Below are positions 32,897 through 44,110 of a DNA stretch of 64,000 nucleotides, in pieces. Source of the stretch: Siphonodentalium dalli (lineage: Eukaryota > Mollusca > Scaphopoda > Gadilida > Siphonodentaliidae). Position 1 is the stretch's first letter, and every line of letters begins with the position of its first letter. A program made the translations under genes and the position numbers. The stretch spans positions 104,000,278-104,064,277 of the forward strand of contig CP136069.1 in assembly GCA_032622095.1 (NCBI GenBank), read 5' to 3'. The notes beneath the pieces were generated by a model that searched no databases, was not told where the DNA came from, and saw only the letters and a list, made by a program, of their open reading frames with translations.

Positions 32897-33761
32897 TCTA
32901 TTATATATTTTGGAAGTTCAGGGTGTGTGTGGTGTGTGTGTTCGCGATGAACTCGAAAAACGCCCTGCCGATTTCGACGAAACTTGGTATGTGGGGGGTA
33001 CTTTCGGCCGGGGGTGGCATAGGCCTATTAATTTGCCCGTGCGACGTGACCTTGACCTTGAAATCGGGTAATTTCAAGATCAAACGCCCGAATAGCACGG
33101 GATTTCGATGAAACTTGGTATGTGGGGGTACTATCGGCCGTGAGTGACATGGGCCTATTAATTTCCCCGTGCGACGTGACCTTGATCTTGAAATCGGGTC
33201 ATTTCAAGGTCGAACGCCAGAATATCGCGGGATTTCGATGAAACTTGGTATGTGGGGATATTTTCGGCTGGGGAGTGGCATAGGCCTATTAATTTGCCCG
33301 TGCGACGTGACCTTGACCTTGAAATCGGGTCATTTCAAGGTCAAACGCCCGAATATCACGGGATTTCGATGAAAATTCGTGTCTAGGGATACTTTCGTAT
33401 GTGGAGTCTCATAAGACTATTCATTTGCCCGTGCGACGTGACCTTGACCTTGAAATCGGGTCAATTCAAGGTCAAATCGCGAATTTTGATGGGGTTTAGA
33501 CGATATTTGATACGTAGGGTTACTTTTGTCCACTGGGTGTTTTGGACGGATCGAGTCGTGAGCCCGACCTGACCTTGACCTTCAAAATGATCAATTCAAG
33601 GTCAAATCGGGTAAAACCGGATGGATTTCGACGGGCACGTTTGTCGGGTACTTTTGTCCGGGCAGTGTTTTGGACTGGTCAAATCGTGACCCCACTTGAC
33701 CTTGACCTTCAAAATGGACAATTCAAGGTCAAAGCCCGGACGAAGTCGGGTCACCTTCTAG
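32897..33761 (+). mobile_element. Helitron 4 of the array
   Basis: It starts TCTATTATATATTTTGGAAG directly after Helitron 3 and ends with a GCCCGGACGAAGTCGGGT hairpin and CTAG (33758-33761) followed by a host T. It has the same internal units as Helitron 3. Length 865 bases, non-autonomous. It closes the concatemer. Confidence 0.85.
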
Positions 33762-34392
33762 TATGTATATATAAACAAGATTACTATGCATCCTATGCGA
33801 TTTGTTCCAATTCGTGATAATTTGATTCCAGCAATGCACTGAATTCCAAAATAAAGAAAAATCTACATAATAAAATATATACACTTCGGTCATTTATCGG
33901 TCGGACATATTATAACTGTTACTTATAATATATGATGACTACTCATGATAAAAACGTCTCAAATGTTCTGCTTTTTATACACGACCTTGGTACCGGCAAA
34001 GAAATATATCATATATACGTGAGTTCCATTTATTTGAAATATCCTTTTAATTTAAATTTAAATTTGATACGTGCACCTTGGGAGACCAGACCGGCTAAAG
34101 TGACCATAAACACTAATCACATGCTTTTAGCATGTGATCGACAATGAACAACGACTCAGTTGTATACATACGTTACGCTCAAGACCAAAGTTTTGTACTA
34201 TACTGCGAAACGTCCAAAACAAATATTGATAATTATTGATAACTGTCACATATTCACCCGAGCAGAATTAGCTGAAGCCAGGGATTATTGCACTCATATT
34301 GAATCGCATTTGTTGAGCACGACCGCTCCAATTACTTACCAACCTGTACTGTGAGGACAATGGCAGTAGTGTGTAATTAAAAAAATACTCAC
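33762..34392. other. PiT intron, no other gene recognised
   Basis: Non-repetitive by eye. It lies directly downstream (minus strand) of the first PiT coding exon, whose donor is at 34392-34387. Confidence 0.5.
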
Positions 34393-34613
34393 CTATTAGT
34401 ACAGCACCCAGTATCTCAAATATGGTAGCTAAAACACAGGCCTGTTTAAGTGAGAGCACTTGAGCGCCGACGGACGTAGCGAAAGAGTTAGCGACATCGT
34501 TTGCTCCTATGCCGAAAGCTAAAACGAAGGCGACTATGAAGCCCACAATTACCATCCACAGGTACTCGTCTGGTACAGGGTTACTGAAATCAAACCATGT
34601 CGCCATCTTTAAC
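34393..34613 (-). CDS. PiT/SLC20-family symporter, first coding exon with start codon
   Basis: The coding part runs 34606-34393 (71 codons plus one base). It begins [18 protein letters not shown] and continues [20 protein letters not shown], including the family signature GANDVANSF at residues 34-42, which lies in the phosphate/sodium-binding core of PiT transporters. It ends [12 protein letters not shown] at a donor GTGAGT (34392-34387), phase 1. Just upstream of the ATG is GTTAAAG preceded by TTATTTCGCAG (AG at 34615-34614), so a non-coding 5' exon probably lies further upstream. Two membrane segments are apparent (about residues 16-33 and 52-70). There is no damage. The exon joins in frame to 22652-22753 across an 11.6-kb intron. 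Confidence 0.95.
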
Positions 34614-34889
34614 CTGCGAAATAAAACATATTATTTGACAATGTTTTATAGCTGAGTTTGATACTCCCAGAAAATCGTTCGTAATACATATCATGGTTAA
34701 GGCCTAGCCAGGTTTTTCTTAAACTTTTTATATTTCAAAATGAATTTTCTCAAAATCTGTCAGGAATTTCTTTTTTGAAATTTGACAAATATAATTAATG
34801 AGATAAAATCATGTGACAGAACCATCAATCAATTGGAATTTATAGGCCCGTTTTATATACCCGGTACTCTTATTACATAAAAGTTTTAA

Positions 34890-35260
34890 ATGCCGAAATA
34901 TCTTATGACTGTCTGGAATTATAGATGCTTCAGTTATTCAAACAACAAGACAGTCAAAGACTGTGGGGTCGCTCACCAGACTGCAAAGACTGATAAGACT
35001 GGGACTTTGGAGACCATAACAGTTAGAACTTTTCATAATCACTTTAAAAGAAGTAGATATAAACAGAATATGTGGATAGAGAGGCTTCATGTACCAACTG
35101 TACGCCACTGATCACCCCCTCCCTCCTCCAGCTCATGTCCCTTCCCGACCAGGCTCCAGACTCCCAAGTCTTAGATTGGAATTTCACAACCGACATCTCA
35201 AACTTTCTCTATTGTTGGAAATTTCCAATCTCACAAGCACCTTTTTATAAAACTATTTAG
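34890..35260 (+). repeat. dispersed repeat family R4, copy 1
   Basis: CAACAAGACAGTCAAAGACTGTGGG...CACCAGACTGCAAAGACTGA is shared with 53430-53560 (AACAAGACAGTCAATGACTGTGGG). The open frames at 34890-35260 are not conserved between the two. It is non-coding. Confidence 0.55.
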
Positions 35261-35379
35261 ACATGTTTGAAGCCCAATTATCCATGGACCCAAAAACAGC
35301 ATATATGTATGTCAGATTAATCAGTCAGGTAGTTCCAAGGTAGATGTTTTAATGAATTTTGTATTTTAATGATTTTATT

Positions 35380-37770
35380 AGACACAAAAGTGTTAAGTTC
35401 CCATAGCCCCGTCATTTCTTAACAGGTTGCCTCATGTTAACAAATCTGAATCTCAGTCACTAAAGGATCCTCCATACTATATGTAAGCTAAATAGTCCAA
35501 CCTCTCTTGAGAAGACATTTTAAGTATTACTATAGAGGCATACAGTTATGTCTCTGGTCCCACCCTATACCTGATGGTAGATGAGAAGAAGTCTTTTTTT
35601 TTAATTACTATGGAGGGCAAGAGTTATGGCCCTGGCTTCACAACCATTTGAAAGAGTGACCTCATTTGAACAAATCTGAATGTGAGTCATCTAGGGAAAA
35701 TCCACACCAAATATGAACCCATTCAGTCTTATGATCTACAGAAGATGTTCACAGAATTGTTGACAGATTGATGGACGGACAGAAAGATGAACAGGTGACA
35801 GATGAGAAGTGATGACGATAGCTTCGTCTCAGGTGAGCTCAAAAATTACATTTCATTGAACAAATCTGTAAATCACCTCCCCAACACTGTGGAGACATCC
35901 CTGAAAGAATATGACATTATCTTATTATACCAGTAGCGTACAGCATAGATACAGGTAGTGTGTGTGGGGTCTCTGCCCCTATTTGAACAAACATGAATCC
36001 CCATCTCTGATATCTATTCATCTTATAATTATAAACATTCGCTTTTAAGAGTTGAAGTTAATTGATTTTCCAAAAAGGACCCCATTGGAACAGATCTAAA
36101 CATGCCACACAAGGACCCTGCATACACAAATATAAGCTAAATAGACTTGATGGTTCTTGAGTAGTAATAGTTGTTAGAATTACTATGGAGGGAAAACGTT
36201 ATGGTCCTGGCATCCCTCCTATTTGACCTGATGAACTTATTTGAACAAATCTGAATGTGAGTCACATACAGGTAGGGAATTCATACAGATCTCGAGAAGA
36301 AAACAATTGTTGATGGATGGATGGACAGAACAATGGATGGAAGGACACTCCGACAGACCAAAATATTTAATCCAATATACCCCACCACTTTTTTATCCAT
36401 AATAAGGTATAATGAGTTCACATAGATAAGTGGTTAAGAAAATAATATTGGAACAGCCAAGCGTGAATTTAGTGTGCCTGATGTCCCAAAAGGGTGAATG
36501 TAGTGATGCTATTCTGTAAGGTGGGCTAGCATCACCAAATTCACCATCTGGGAACCCAATTTTACTTAGTGTCAACTGCTATGGGAGAGCTAGGGACAGA
36601 CAGAAGTTCTCCAGCTGAATTTGGTGACATTACTGACATATGACAGTATGCGCACCCATTTGACACCTCAATTATGCATTTTAAAATCTGAACAGAAGGG
36701 AAAAGATGTCAATTTGAGACTCTAGATACTTCCCAGAAGATGAAGCCTAAGCAGAATGAGGTCCTCATAGAGTGTATTTGGCGATGCTAGCCTGCCGTGC
36801 AGGGTATCATAATTAAATTCACCCTCTGGGAACCTCATTCTACAAATGCCAGACACACTCAAAGCTCTGAGAAAAGGAATTTAATCTGATATTAATGACC
36901 AGTGTATTGTAAATAATGATGGTGCTACTGACAACTTTAGAAAACAAATGTACAACACTATTAATCTCATTTAAATTATGAATGACATAAATACACTCCG
37001 TGTGGACTCTGCCTATAGCTACAGAAGTTTTCTTATCTATCTGGCCCTGATTATAAACAACATGTGTCATGTCTGTCAGCCTGGCAGTTCCGAGCAGAGT
37101 TGGCTTGTAATGGGAATGCACAGATACTAGTATTAAAAGGAATTTACTGAACTGTCTGCTCATGTTTCTCCCAAACCCCTGATTTCAACCAAATTTAGTG
37201 GGGTGACTAGAGGTACATACCCCCCGAAGATGTAATGTCATAAGTTCTTCAAAATTTTAATTAAATGTTTTTTATTTTATTTAAATAAAAAATATTTTAT
37301 TTAATAAATAAAATTATTTATTAAAAATAAAATATAATTTTTTTTTGTTGGTTAAATTGAGCAATAAGTTAAATCTAAAAACAAATATTTCTTCAGATTT
37401 ATGTCCATAGCCCCACCCACATTTGACCCAGTGACCTCATTTGAACAAATCTGAACCACAGTCACCCAAGGTACCCTCATACCAAACATGAACCCATTCG
37501 GCCCGACAACTTCAGAAAAGAAGTCGTTTTAAGAATTACTATGTGGAAAAATAGTTATGGTCCTGACATCAAAACTATTTGACTTGGTGACCTCATTTGA
37601 ACAAATCTGAATAAGTCACCTAGGGAACATCCACACCAAATATAAACCCAATCGGTCTGATGGTTTCAGAGGAGAAGATGTTTAAAGAATTGTTGACGGA
37701 CGGACGGACGACGGACGAGGAGTGATGACTATAGCTCCACCGGAGACTTCGTCTCAGGTGAGCTAAAAAC
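35380..37770 (+). repeat. dispersed repeat family R3, several degenerate copies
   Basis: Landmarks ATTTGAACAAATCTGAATGTGAGTCA, AATTACTATGGAGGG...AGTTATGG and GATG(G)ACGGAC recur at about 35600-35830, 36060-36320 and 37400-37770. They recur again at 54350-54680 and 55660-56005. The best end (37705-37766) is (GGAC)n, GATGACTATAGCTCC, a GAGACTTCGTCTC hairpin and GTGAGCTAA. The hairpin plus terminal CTAA suggests a Helitron-type 3' end. Segments around 36400-36830 recur at 54180-54400 and 54720-55200. Non-coding. Confidence 0.6.
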
Positions 37771-38019
37771 TGCAGGTGTTCATTTTATTATATATGCGCC
37801 AATATTAATGCTTAAAGTTGTCAAATTATGCAGCATTTTCACTTTAAATAGCAGAAGAAATTAAACAATACACGGAAAGCAACACCTGGTTGACCCAAAT
37901 TTCTGACAAAGACCCGCTGATAGGTAGCAAACCGCTTTCAAGTGATTACGTCATGACGTCATTCGGCAAGCCACAGTGAAATAACTAAAGCTACAATGAA
38001 ATAATAAAATCGTTTCAAC

Positions 38020-38600
38020 TTCTCATATGGTCTGTATGCGTTGTCCATTCACCTTTATATATGGTGTTCAATCGTCCATCGACATTTATGTGGTGTGCAC
38101 ATGTCAAAATATGGCTCCAATTTACCTTCAGGATGATGTTCCAGCACTGTTCATTATATGGTGCCCGTTTGCATCTATATGGTGCCCATTTACCTTTATA
38201 TGGAATTCATTCACATTTACATTGTGTCCACTTACATTTATATCGTATCCATTACATGTAGATGATCTGGATTTACATGTCCATTCATATTTATATTGTG
38301 CCCAATCACCTTCACAATCATGGTATCCATTCACCTTTATATGGCATCCATTCACCTTTATGTGATGTCCATTTACCTTTACGATGATGAGTGCTGTTCT
38401 GTATTTGATGTGCATTCACCATCATGCGGTGACAGTGAACCTTTATGTGGTGTCCATTTACATTTATATGCTGTCCATTGCTCTTTTTATTGCGTCCATT
38501 TACATTTATATGTGTCCATTCACCTTTATATGATGTCCATATACCTATGTGTGGTTTGTTCAGCTTTATATGGTGTCCAATCACCTCTTTTGATGCCAAA
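38020..38600. repeat. 21-bp-class minisatellite
   Basis: Degenerate repeats of TGGTGTCCATTCACCTTTATA type; some neighbouring units are exactly 21 bases apart (38306-38370). Because 21 is a multiple of three, open frames on both strands show seven-residue repeats (SIHLYMA, KVNGHHI). These are not taken as proteins. Confidence 0.8.
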
Positions 38601-38611
38601 TTCGCGAACTG

Positions 38612-39596
38612 ACATACGATGCCAAACGCACATTTGTGCGAAATTGAAGGGTGTCCATGGTCTAGGATGTGTAATTCTGTGAAAACAGGAACACTCTGTT
38701 GCTATTTATTTTCCATCGATGGACCTGATGTAAGCGGACATGGAAAAGGTTTTACAAAATCGTATTGAGCCATATTTTGTTGCAGTTAACCCTCTACAAC
38801 ACGGCTTTCAGAAACAGATAAGCTCTATGATGACGTCATATCTAACGCAAGAATGCATCACACATACAGTTGAAAGAAATCAGAAATTATATTGTTGCTT
38901 CTTAGGCGTCTGGAAAGAATTTGACACCGTATGTGCTGATGGACCCCTCTATAAATTGTACACCAGAGGCCTCACTGGGAGATCATTCAACGTAATGTAC
39001 CAATTGCTTACTGGCGTCTCCTGTTCACTAAAATACAACAACGTTTCCTCAAATTGGTTCTCAATTCAACAGGATACAAGACAGGGAGTTATAATTTCGC
39101 CGAAATTTTATATGATCTACATTGACGAATTGATCCATATACTCTCAAACACTATATACGGATTCCATATGGACACTATTAATTGTACCTGTCCAACGCA
39201 TGTCGATGATATGTTGTTGTGTTCATTAACCGAGACACATGTTTCAAATACAGCAACAAATGGCGCTATAAATACAATTCATCAAAGTCTGTTGCAATTG
39301 TTTTCAATGAAACAAAAACGCAATCAAATAAGCGTAGTCGTCAATGGCGCATGGGGACTGATCACCTGACGGAGGTCGATAGTACGATGCACCTTGGCAT
39401 ACAATTAACAAACACAAACATAAAAACGAATTATAGAACATATATGTGATAAATTAAGGAGCACATACATCATGCTATCTAACGCAGGGTTACACGCTAA
39501 CGCATTACCCCATTAAATTCATCACTACTGTACAAATCTATTGGATTACCAAGAGCCTTGTTCGGTGCGGAACTCTTGTTAAACTTATCTGATACT
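38612..39596 (+). mobile_element. LINE fragment D, first tandem copy (reverse transcriptase), decayed
   Basis: It contains a 209-codon frame with reverse transcriptase blocks: NPLQHGFQKQISSMMTSYL, motif A FLGVWKEFDTV (expected FLDVxKAFDTV), DTRQGVIISP and motif C as HVDDMLL (expected Y/HADD). A frameshift near 39230 leads to YSNKWRYKYNSSKSVAIVF and MHLGIQL. Further degraded blocks (LRSTYIMLSNAGLHAN, then LFGAELLLNLSDTDI) run to 39595. It starts with C-terminal-type LINE sequence at 38612-38735, out of normal order, because the whole segment is tandemly duplicated. Confidence 0.75.
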
Positions 39597-41148
39597 GACA
39601 TACGTTGCCAAAACGCGCATTTGTGCGAAATTGGAGGGTGTCCATGGTCTAGGATGTGTAATTCTGTGAAAACAGGAACACTCGGTTGCTATTTATTTTT
39701 CTATCGATGGACCTGATGTAAGCGGACATGGAAAAGGTTTTACAAAATCGTATTGAGTCACACGCGCCATATATTGTTACTTTACTTTAAACATATTTTA
39801 TTTGTATATCGAAAGGGATTGGGGACAAGTTACAAAACTTACTTTGCCCCTATCCCTGTTTACAATAATAGTATTCATACAAAATGGCGAAGGAAAGATT
39901 CAAAATCATATATAGGTTAAACATATTTACATTTACAAATGAGTGGGTTCGGGGTTTGGGCTGGGAGGTGCCAAAACCGATTTGTGACTAATTCGCTTTT
40001 TGTGGCTATTCTGAAATGCGTTTGATTATCCGACTTCGAATCGTTTTGTCGCTGTTATATATCGATAGACTATTTTGAAGAGAATTTTGTTTCTTCTATT
40101 TGAGATATCGGGAATTCCGAGAAGTAAACCATTGATATGTGTAATTTTCAGTCCTTCTTGCCAGTTCTTGGTATAATTTTTGACACATTTCCATTCGTTC
40201 GGTGTGAAATAGGGGACACGCCCAGAGGTAGTGGTAAGTATCTTCGCATGGATTTCCACAATGTCATCGGGGGCTGTCAGAGATATAATTTTGGAACATA
40301 TCGGAACGTAGGTTACTGCATTTGTTACGCAAATTGGCATGGGCAACATTAAGCGTTCTACGACCTGTATAGAAGTATGATGGTGGTTTTACTGTAGGAT
40401 CTATTAATTCGAGATAAAATTTGAAGTCTGCGATAGATTCGGAATCTGTTATTTCTGTGGGTATGTCATTCCACGATTTTAAAGTAGCGGGGAAGAATGA
40501 TTTTATAAAATGCTCGGTGTTACAGAAGTATGAATAGAATTTTCCCGGTTTTCTCAAGTTATATCCAGAGACTTTATTGTATACATTACTTGTAGTTCAT
40601 GGATCTCTCTTCTCTTGCTCAGTGTTGGCCAGCCATCTTCATTTATGAGGTTTAGATTGGACACTGATCGTGTGAGGCCACTAACTGTTCGGGCGGCATC
40701 GCAATGTAATCGGTCGAGCTTCTCGGTTAGGTATTTGGGGGCACAATCCCAGACTTCATCGGAGTAATCAAATAATGGTAGGATAAAAGTTTTATAAATG
40801 CTTTCAAGCGATCTTCGGTCAAGCTGATACTTAAATCTTCGGAGGTGTGCTAAGCGTGAGGCTATTCTGTTTGTTATACCATTTAGGTGATTATTCCAAT
40901 TTAAGTTAGCTTGGAGTTCCAGACCGAGGTGTTTATGTGTTTCAAAAAATGAGACCGTTGCAGTTAACAGTCTACAACACGTCTTTCAGAAACAGATAAG
41001 CTCTATGATGACGTCATATCTAACGCAAGAATGCATCACACATACGGCTGAAAGAAATCAGAAATTATATTGTTGCTTCTTAGACGTCTGGAAAGCATTT
41101 GACACCGTATGTGTTGATGGACTCCTCTATAAATTGATGTACCACTGA
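39597..41148 (+). mobile_element. LINE fragment D, second tandem copy, split by LINE E
   Basis: 39597-39763 repeats 38612-38760 almost exactly (CATTTGTGCGAAATTG, GGAAAAGGTTTTACAAAATC). 40955-41148 repeats 38779-38965 (TTTCAGAAACAGATAAGCTC, GCATTTGACACCGTATGTG). Between them lies LINE E in opposite orientation. In the right part motif A reads FLDVWKAFDTV, closer to the family than copy 1. The copy stops abruptly at about 41148. Confidence 0.8.
39770..40954 (-). mobile_element. LINE fragment E (CR1/Jockey-like C-terminal region), nested
   Basis: Read on the minus strand from 40954 down: YQLDRRSLESIYKTFILPLF, DYSDEVWDCAPKYL, LDRLHCDAARTVSGLTRS, FFPATLKSWNDIP, then AHANLRNKCSNLRSDMFQNY and a degraded C-terminal zinc knuckle. 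This is the post-catalytic region of a LINE distinct from groups A-C and D/G. It ends at about 39775 with AAAGTAAAGTAA. It is 5'-truncated, with stops. It separates two halves of fragment D, so it inserted after the duplication of D. Confidence 0.8.
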
Positions 41149-41929
41149 GAGCTTTATACAAAAAAATGAAAATTTTATAGGAAATCGTCTGGAATACTTT
41201 TTTGAAAAAGCACTGCAATTTATGCATTTATTTGGCATTTTCGTGAATTTTTCACAAAAATTGTTGGATAATATAACTTTTTGCACATCATAAATGTTAA
41301 GCAACCCAGATAGAATAAATTTTGATATTTAAGTGTATTTTATTCAACGTTTGTCTTATTTTATTGGTTTTCCTGATTATACTGAAATCTGCAGGTCAAA
41401 AACACCAAAAAGGTCAACAAATATATTTTGCACCTGCTCCGCGCTGGATACCTCAGTGTTTTGGAACCCCCATGGGGCAAGGATAATTGGAGATAGCGTC
41501 AAATTTTCTACCCCTTCGTGTGACACTACCCTCATCTGGGGGCCGGTCTACTAAACCTGGAGGTAGGTTGAAAAGTTAAACTTGTTAACGATAAAGGGCG
41601 TTTAATGGTAGACTATTCATTATATGGTTTGAATAAAGAGCGTTTGCTTCACTTCTATGCGGGAAAAAACAGCTGAAAGTCGCTCTGACGGTAAGATTGT
41701 ACAGAGTATAAGTCGACCTATATATTACCACCACTACAATATAGAACCGTCTTCAGGTTCAAATGCGCTATGTCCGTTCAAATGGTAAATATCTAATCTA
41801 TATTAAAATGAGAAATCAGTAACCACCCACATACGATCAAATAACTAATATTCAAAAGTGTAATACATTCCCGATATGCGTATGCTCATGTACAAAGGGT
41901 CGATACAGAGACATGACGAGAGGGGAGGT
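41149..41929. other. no gene recognised
   Basis: AT-rich, then a short GC-richer stretch near 41425-41560. GATAAAGGGCGTTT/AATAAAGAGCGTTTG at 41595-41650 echoes sequence in the Helitron array (30410-30460). Confidence 0.5.
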
Positions 41930-42960
41930 TGTGGTGTTTCACCCCAACTTTTGTCAACAAAAGTTGGAAAATTCATATACCTATAAATATATTACACGTC
42001 AGTTGGAAATTTCACACCAAAAACTAGGTTGAAATTATTCTGACAGTTTGATTTTCCAAAACATTTATTAGTGAGGAATTTTTATTGTTGTAGACCAACA
42101 TTTGCATATTTTGCACAGACGACCCCACCCCACCCCATGCCCCCACCCCATGCCCCCACCCCTTCTTGCCCATCTCTATACGAAACTACACACATTGTAA
42201 ATACGCACCCGCACTAAATACACACAATATACGTACACATTACACTATGTCATTATACAAGCATAAGGGCCCTGCCCTTGCAAGTTAAACTTTTTGTGGG
42301 GTCATGTTGTTATATATCTACTATAATTATATTGAATACCAAATAAATCTTATTGAATCTTGAATCTTGATATCTTCCTACTTTTGGTAAACAAATTCGG
42401 ACTGTAATGGCCAACAGTTGGAAATTTTCCAACCTTAGGTTTGAAATATCCAACATATGGAAAGCTTGGAGACAGTCTATAGATGCGTATAGGATTATCA
42501 ATTTTCATATTCAGATTTCAAAACGTTCTCACATCGGACCGAACCATGGTCGCCCCGGTGTGTCCTGGTCTCTCCCCATGCAGTGGACGTCAAAACTGAT
42601 AATTAATTTAAGAAAAACAAATCAGGGTGTGAATTTGCCTATCATTAGAAACCTGTATGCTATATATGATCGTGCAATTTCCAGGTTCAGATCTACAAAT
42701 GTTCTCGTTATGATTGTGCAATTTCCAGGTTCAGATCTACAAATGTTCTCGTATTGGTCGGCCCAGTGGACCACAGGACTTCTGGTAACAAGACTACTGA
42801 TCCATTTAGAACAGACAACAATTCAGGCATGTGAAGGAACAGTTGGGGGAAATCAAAGCCCAACGGGGGTGCACAATTGGAATTACACAAGGCTCAACGG
42901 GATAGTTGGGAATTTTAAGCTGGACATCCCCTCTCATTGCGGAGACCTCTGTAATCACGC
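41930..42960 (+). repeat. dispersed repeat family R1, copy 2
   Basis: Similar to 640-1369. It includes a 200-codon open frame at 42407-43009 whose translation has no recognisable domain and is built partly of a duplicated 47-base segment, so it is not called a gene. It contains C-rich tracts (CCCCACCCCATG near 42125-42165). Confidence 0.55.
42668..42761. repeat. 47-base tandem duplication
   Basis: GTGCAATTTCCAGGTTCAGA and the following ACAAATGTTCTCGT occur twice in direct succession (starting near 42672 and 42716) with almost no differences. Confidence 0.85.
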
Positions 42961-43019
42961 CCCTGGGTCGATACTGCGTATAGCACTATCAACTCACTCT
43001 CGTGCATAATCCGAATTAA

Positions 43020-43378
43020 CGCTCGCAAATTACTATTTCCTTGGCTTGGGGGGGGGGGGTAAACTATTTGATTCGAATCGAGGAACCCACACATCAAAGC
43101 TCAGAGTGATCAGATATCAATTTTTGAAGTCTTTTATTTTTCACCACCGATAATGTTTAGAGGCCCAGTAAACAGTCAACGAGAGGACGGTCTCGGACCA
43201 AATTGCGGATGAAGATGGATAACTCTAAAATCAAGTGGCTTTTTTCGTTGAACAAAATGTTGATATTAAATAACAGGTTTTGTGCAAATGTATACTACTG
43301 TTGACTGTGGTTAGCATTAGTTTTGTTGGAATCTGATGATATGGGGACCATCGAATCGGATTGAGTACCTTTAATAAT
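43020..43378. mobile_element. foldback family FB2, copy 2 (left end truncated)
   Basis: It shares TTACTATTTCCTTGGCTT, TTTGATTCGAATCGAGGAAC, AAAGCTCAGAG and the right terminus GAGTACCTTTAA (reverse of CTTAAAGGTACTC) with 6188-6666. The left outer end is missing. Confidence 0.7.
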
Positions 43379-43689
43379 AACATGTCATTACTGGCGTGAA
43401 GACAGAAACTGGTGTTAGTGAACAAATTGGCGTTCCGTAGTTATCTAAGTGCTGGAAGCCGCCTCGATACTTTGAACATAAAACATGGCTTAGATGACAA
43501 ATTTATCAATGAGATTTGCCCATGAAATCTTGCAATAAATAGATTAGTGCATAGCTGACTACTGTGTCATAGAATTCATGTACTTTTGAATGAGAAAACT
43601 TTAATGAAAGATTACCGATCAATGGGATACATCTACCCGTTCCAAATCCTATCGCTGTATGCGCTGTATCGAAAGTACGCAAGTGAACG

Positions 43690-44110
43690 TGACGAATTTC
43701 ACCGATTTTAATACCGGTACCCGTACCCGTCGGACGGGTATCGCAAACTCGCCTTTGTCTTCAAGCACTTGTCAGTTGATCTATGCTGTGTCCTTCTATA
43801 GCTTGGTACCAACCATCTTGCACTACCAAAAGTTGTGTCATAAACGAGTGTTTTGACCGGAATCCATGTTGTTCTTCCCCAAAGAGGTTATTTTTCTCTA
43901 TATTATCTACTATGCTGTCCCGGATGATACTTTCCAACACTTTACATACCACACTGGTCAAGCTCACGGGACAATAATTATTGGGAACGCTCTTTTTTTT
44001 GTTTTCCTTTCTTGAAGAGTGGAACGACTTCGCATTCTTCCATGCTATTGTTGCTATTGGTGCATCTATACACGACTCATTCCCCGACTCTGAACTCTCT
44101 TCTGGGAAAA
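43690..44110 (-). mobile_element. LINE fragment F (reverse transcriptase fingers), decayed
   Basis: The minus-strand frame 43967-43761 reads SLTSVVCKVLESIIRDSIVD and EEQHGFRSKHSFMTQL, the conserved block preceding motif A in CR1/Jockey-type reverse transcriptases. Upstream (to about 44110) a frameshifted AWKNAKSFH and NNYCPVSL stretch corresponds to the preceding region. No catalytic motif survives. Its family differs from A-D. Confidence 0.7.

Noticed and set aside
31492-33372. Several 60-140-codon open frames with RRDLDLEIGSFQGQ-like repeats
   Set aside because: They translate the Helitron ~131-bp units; frames are created by the repeat and not conserved as proteins.
38296-38682. 128-codon plus-strand frame with HLY repeats
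   Set aside because: Product of the 21-bp minisatellite.
42407-43009. 200-codon open frame on the plus strand
   Set aside because: It overlaps dispersed repeat R1 and a 47-base tandem duplication, has no recognisable domain, and the related copy at 640-1369 does not keep the frame.
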